NCBI GenBank assembly: GCA_023055425.1
Contig: JALGPY010000007.1
Coordinates: forward strand, 21,152,001-21,216,000
Source: Linanthus parryae
Lineage: Eukaryota > Streptophyta > Magnoliopsida > Ericales > Polemoniaceae
Length of the DNA stretch: 64,000 nucleotides
Direction: 5' to 3'
The position numbers were made by a program, and so were the translations under genes. This document shows positions 60,405-64,000 of this stretch, piece after piece; position 1 is the first letter of the stretch, and each line of letters begins with the position of its first letter. The notes under the pieces are model-generated. The model did not search any database. It was not told the origin of the DNA and saw only the letters and a program-made list of their open reading frames with translations.

Positions 60405-63400
60405 TGTGACACCCCCTGATTCCGAGCCTTCCGTTCCGGACCGGAGAGCTCGGGAGGGCGTCGTTCAAATGAATGAATCGGCGGAAATCGAGAACAAAAC
60501 ACTTCCATCGTTATATATTACAAACCATAATTGTCTTAAACATGAAACATAACATACTATTAAACATGATGATTGTCTAGGTGCGTCTTTTATTTAGTAC
60601 TAACATAACTAGGTGAGTCCGCGATCCCTTAAGCCGAGCTTCCTTCACCTAGACCTGCGGGGGAAAGAAACAAGACGCAGTTTTTCCAAAGTCAGCACAA
60701 AATGCTGAATAAGTAAACACCCAAACATGTAAACCGGATAAGAGGCATATTTTTCTTTTAAATAGAGAGGATAATTTAGAAGTAACCAAACATGTTATTG
60801 AAATTGACCAAAAACTGAGAAGTATAAAATTTCAATTCTTCACTTAGCGTTCTCAAACCATTCTCATTATATAATAAGGAGAAAATCATCAATTCTCATC
60901 ATATCCACATTTAGGGGATTCTCAAAATATCAATTCTTCCATCCTTCACATGAAAAACCAGATTTATTATTTAGTTGTAGCGGGGAACGAACCAATCCAT
61001 CGCAATAATCCATCACAGTATCTCATAAGTAACCAACCATATCCCATGCATCCAAGACCTTAAGTGCCGGCACCCCCCTAAGACTTCTTGCGGCCAGAGA
61101 GGTGAGTACATGGAGCAGCTCGGGGCTAATTGCAACCGAGCAAAATATCACACTATAAAAGTATCCAAATGTGGTTCCACCGCACAACTGTTTCCACTTT
61201 ACGTTATTACGTATTATTAATTCCGTGTGATAGTTTCCAAAGAATCATTTAGACAAGTATTTGAAATCTCAAGTCGAACACGTATGACACAAATCACATT
61301 TTGAGACGTAAATCACAAAAATATTTAGACACGAACGGAGGACGGGCACACTAGGTAAGGCATATTTACTTACCTCGAGCAGCAAGACAATTAGCAAAGC
61401 AAAGCCTTTACGGATAAACGAATCCCTCGTCTACGAACTCGTCACCTACAATTTATTATTTCTAAATTAATTACAAATCCAAAATGTGCAAGTATGCTAT
61501 GCGAAATTTCTCTAAGTCTTATTTGAAATTACTCCCCATCATCCCCATTAATTATTAGCATGTACAATTGTATTTTCTCATAAAATCACTATTTATATAT
61601 ATATAAATACTAACTCTTAAAATTTATTAAGTAATAAATTGCATATTAAATTTATACACCCTAATATTTAGAAAATAAAATAATAACACATTTATTTGTA
61701 AGTGACCACGAAAATTGATTCAACTAATTTAATTATTGCTAATTATTTATTGTAAAATGTATATATACTATTAAAGAATAAAACTCACAAAAATGTTTAT
61801 TCAACTAAAACAAGTGTTTAGTCTCACACAATTATAACTTAATTTTGGATAAGTCAATATCTAATATATATATATAATAAGTCTTTAGTTATTCATAAAT
61901 AGAGTATTTTCTTTTAAAAGTAATTTTCCTATTTCTTAACTTTCTAACTTGTTTTATTTTATCAATTTTGAACAAATAACATATTTATTAAAAACACTAA
62001 TTTATAAGTACTTGAAATATTTACTTAGTCACACTAAATTATATGATTAAAGACAAGAGATATTTTATCTTGCTTATTTTCCAATAAAACAACAATATCT
62101 CATAAATAATAAACATATATAACCTTAAATAGCAAAAACATCTTTTATATAATTAAAATAATTACTAGAAATATTATAAATAAATTCTACTACAAAATTG
62201 TATTTTAAATTTTATATTATATTTGCAGTTTATGTAAATACTAAATAGATCCCCCAACTTTTCATTAATGCCATCTAATCACCCTTCCAAACAACAAAAC
62301 AGTTTTAATATGTTATACTAGCCACCCATAACTTTTCAGAAAGTACAAGAACAACCCCCCCAACATGAACAAGTGTAAATCCAACAACCCGATTCGATCT
62401 AAAGCTATTAATATCATGTTTTGATGATCACAAATAAATCAGAGGGCGATTTAGGGGTTACCCAAGCGAAGAATCGCGAGAAACGGTCAAGATTTGGGTC
62501 CGGGTGGGTTCGCCGTCGATGGTGGCCGGTGGTGATGAATGATTCCGGCGATTGAGGTGTTGTTGGCTCCGATTGTTGATACCCGTGAGTTCCTCGGACC
62601 TCTAGGAGCGATTTGGGATCGATTTGGGTGAGTGGGTGTCGCCAGGGGGTTCGGGCGACCTTCTCGCCGGCGTCAATGGCACCCGGCGGTCGGCGGCGGT
62701 CTCTGGGTCGCCTCTGCAGCAATTAGCTGCTGCTGTTGCTTCGTCTTGGCTCGGAAAAGGGAGAGGGATGAGTACGGGGTGAAATCAGAGGGGTTGGGGA
62801 GAGCTGCAGGTGGTGGTGGCGACGGCTTTGCCGTCGGGGCCTTCGTCGGAGGCGGCAGCGGCTTGAGCCGCTGCTCTGTTTCTGCGGGTTTTCGTCGGGG
62901 TGAACAGAGAGGCCGAGAGAGAGTGAGACAGAGGGTCAAACTGAGGGAGAGAGAGCTGTGGTCACGGTGGCGGCTTGGTTGCCGTCGGGGAAGGCAGCGG
63001 CACCAAGCCGCTGCTCTGTTTTTCGTCGGGAGAGACAGGGGCAGGGAGAGAGAGTGAGGCAGAGGGGGAGGTTGAGAGGTGGAGAGGGAAGAGGGGAGAA
63101 GTGATGGTGGTGCAGGTGGTGGTGGTTCCGGTGATGGAGGTGGTGATGTACGGTGGTGATGGTGGCGTGAAACAGATGAAGAAGAAGAAGCAGTATAAGA
63201 AGGGAAGAAAAATGTCTCTGTAGGAGATGAGGCTCCCCAAAAAAAAACTGCAGATTGTGGTTTCCTAAAAATTTTTAATATTTTAAAATTTTATTTTATT
63301 TAATTAGTATTAGTTATGTTATGGTGTGTCTAAAGTACCATTAGTTGGAGAATTCCAGTGTGTCGGGCACACCACTAAGCTAGGCAATTTGTTACTTGAT

Positions 63401-63580
63401 ATAAAATAATAAATTGCTAAAAATAATTTCTCAATAACGGTATCGTTTTCTAAGAATGTAAATTAACCGTCTCAACTATAATTTGAATCTAACAATTACC
63501 CAATTGCGTAACTCGTAAATAAAATTAAACTCCTCGCACAAATTACCATTTTACCCTTGTATTTAAAACGGGGTATTACA
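60405..63580 (-). repeat. 5' LTR of the Tekay-like element
   Basis: 3176 bp, almost identical to the 3' LTR. Noted differences: one C missing near 60676 (present near 52077), and single substitutions near 60811 and 61905. Confidence 0.95.
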
Positions 63581-63585
63581 ATCGT

Positions 63586-63814
63586 AATACATCATTAATT
63601 GTTATAAATAATAAAAAAGTATATGTATTAATCATAATAAAAATACACAATATAATCATAAAATATTACTATATATAATTAATAATGTCAAATATTTAAT
63701 TAAGTTACCAATCCATGTAGGGGGAGGGGATGTCCATGGAGAAATCTCTCATAACCATCCTACACTCAAGACAAAATTTATCCCCATAGCATCCCCTCTC
63801 CCTCCCCTTCCCTT
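63586..63814. mobile_element. Right part of the second MITE, end-truncated
   Basis: It continues the MITE after the Tekay-like insertion. The AT-rich interior, TAGGGGGAGGGGATGTC and CAAAATTTATCCCCATAGCA all match the reverse complement of 8760-8960. The outer inverted repeat expected at the end is missing: H4-related sequence begins at about 63816, so roughly the last 80-100 bp of the MITE were lost. Confidence 0.72.
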
Positions 63815-63815
63815 T

Positions 63816-64000
63816 GGACAAAGTGACGCATACCCCAAACAACAGGGGTCATAGTATCTTTTTCATTTTTGTTTAAACGAAATGCCCAGGTAGTAGTACT
63901 TCTCCGAATAATTTCGGATTGCCTCCAGTCCGCTGCCCTTAAAAGCAGAATCCGAATTAGAATTAACACGACCTTCTCGCCGTTGATTAAATAACATCAA
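63816..64000 (+). promoter_or_regulatory. Second copy of the histone H4 promoter region
   Basis: Aligns with 1558-1733 upstream of H4 with roughly 80% similarity by eye. Shared blocks include GGACAAAGT, CAGGGGTCA, GATTGCCT.CAGTCC, CCCTTAAAAGCA, AATCCGAATTAGAAT and GCCGTTGATTAAATAACATC. Same orientation as the first copy. The window ends before the TATA box. By projection an H4 start codon would lie near 64198, outside the window. Confidence 0.8.

Larger units (their letters stand above)
51805..63580 (-). mobile_element. Tekay-like Ty3/gypsy chromovirus, complete and very young
   Basis: 11,776 bp with target duplication atcgt (51800-51804 and 63581-63585). LTRs are 3177 bp (51805-54981) and 3176 bp (60405-63580). 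Only two substitutions and one 1-bp indel were noticed between them (about 0.06-0.1%). On the minus strand there is an initiator tRNA-Met primer site, an intact 1557-aa Gag-Pol with chromodomain, and a polypurine tract. Long LTRs of this kind with TGTAATACCCC/GGGGTGTCACA termini, plus a CCHC knuckle and chromodomain, fit the Tekay/Del clade. All features needed for movement appear present. Confidence 0.95.

Overview
The window is plant nuclear DNA, almost certainly from a flowering plant. The evidence is a canonical plant histone H4 gene, Ty3/gypsy chromoviruses, Tat-lineage elements with a plant mobile domain gene, Ty1/copia elements primed by initiator tRNA-Met, and a PIF/Harbinger-type MITE. 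I cannot name the species. Only one ordinary host gene is complete in the window: an intronless histone H4 at 1932-2243. Nearly everything else is transposable elements, several inserted into one another.

Layout from left to right. 1-1557 is non-coding, with an LTR-like fragment at about 771-1375. 1558-2243 is the H4 promoter and gene. 2519-8261 is a complete Reina-like Ty3/gypsy element with an intact 1549-aa Gag-Pol (TSD atgta). 8677-9533 is a PIF/Harbinger-like MITE (TSD taa). 9537-12376 has no recognisable gene. 12382-27539 is a complete but decayed Tat-lineage element, here called Tat-1 (TSD actgg). Its gag-pol lies on the minus strand, and a spliced antisense gene with a plant mobile domain (PMD) lies on the plus strand. 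27667-28190 holds three related repeats joined by TAA microsatellites. 28919-32858 is a graveyard of LINE-type and copia fragments.

32859-51004 is a second Tat element, Tat-2 (TSD atggg), with LTRs differing at one base. It has lost gag, protease, reverse transcriptase and the RNase H domains, but keeps an integrase frame and an undamaged five-exon antisense PMD gene. A copia element (36314-44515, TSD atatg) is nested in it. Tat-2 itself sits inside an RNase H-like pseudogene whose reading frame resumes after the target site duplication. 51501-51804 and 63586-63814 are two halves of another copy of the MITE. They are split by a very young Tekay-like Ty3/gypsy element (51805-63580, TSD atcgt) with 3.18-kb LTRs and an intact 1557-aa Gag-Pol. 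The last 185 bases repeat the H4 promoter region, so a second H4 gene probably starts just beyond the right edge.

The most unusual object is the antisense PMD gene of the Tat family. Exon lengths, intron positions and phases agree between the two copies. The Tat-1 copy carries two nonsense codons and the Tat-2 copy carries none. All structural calls were made by eye from the sequence; no database search or alignment program was run.
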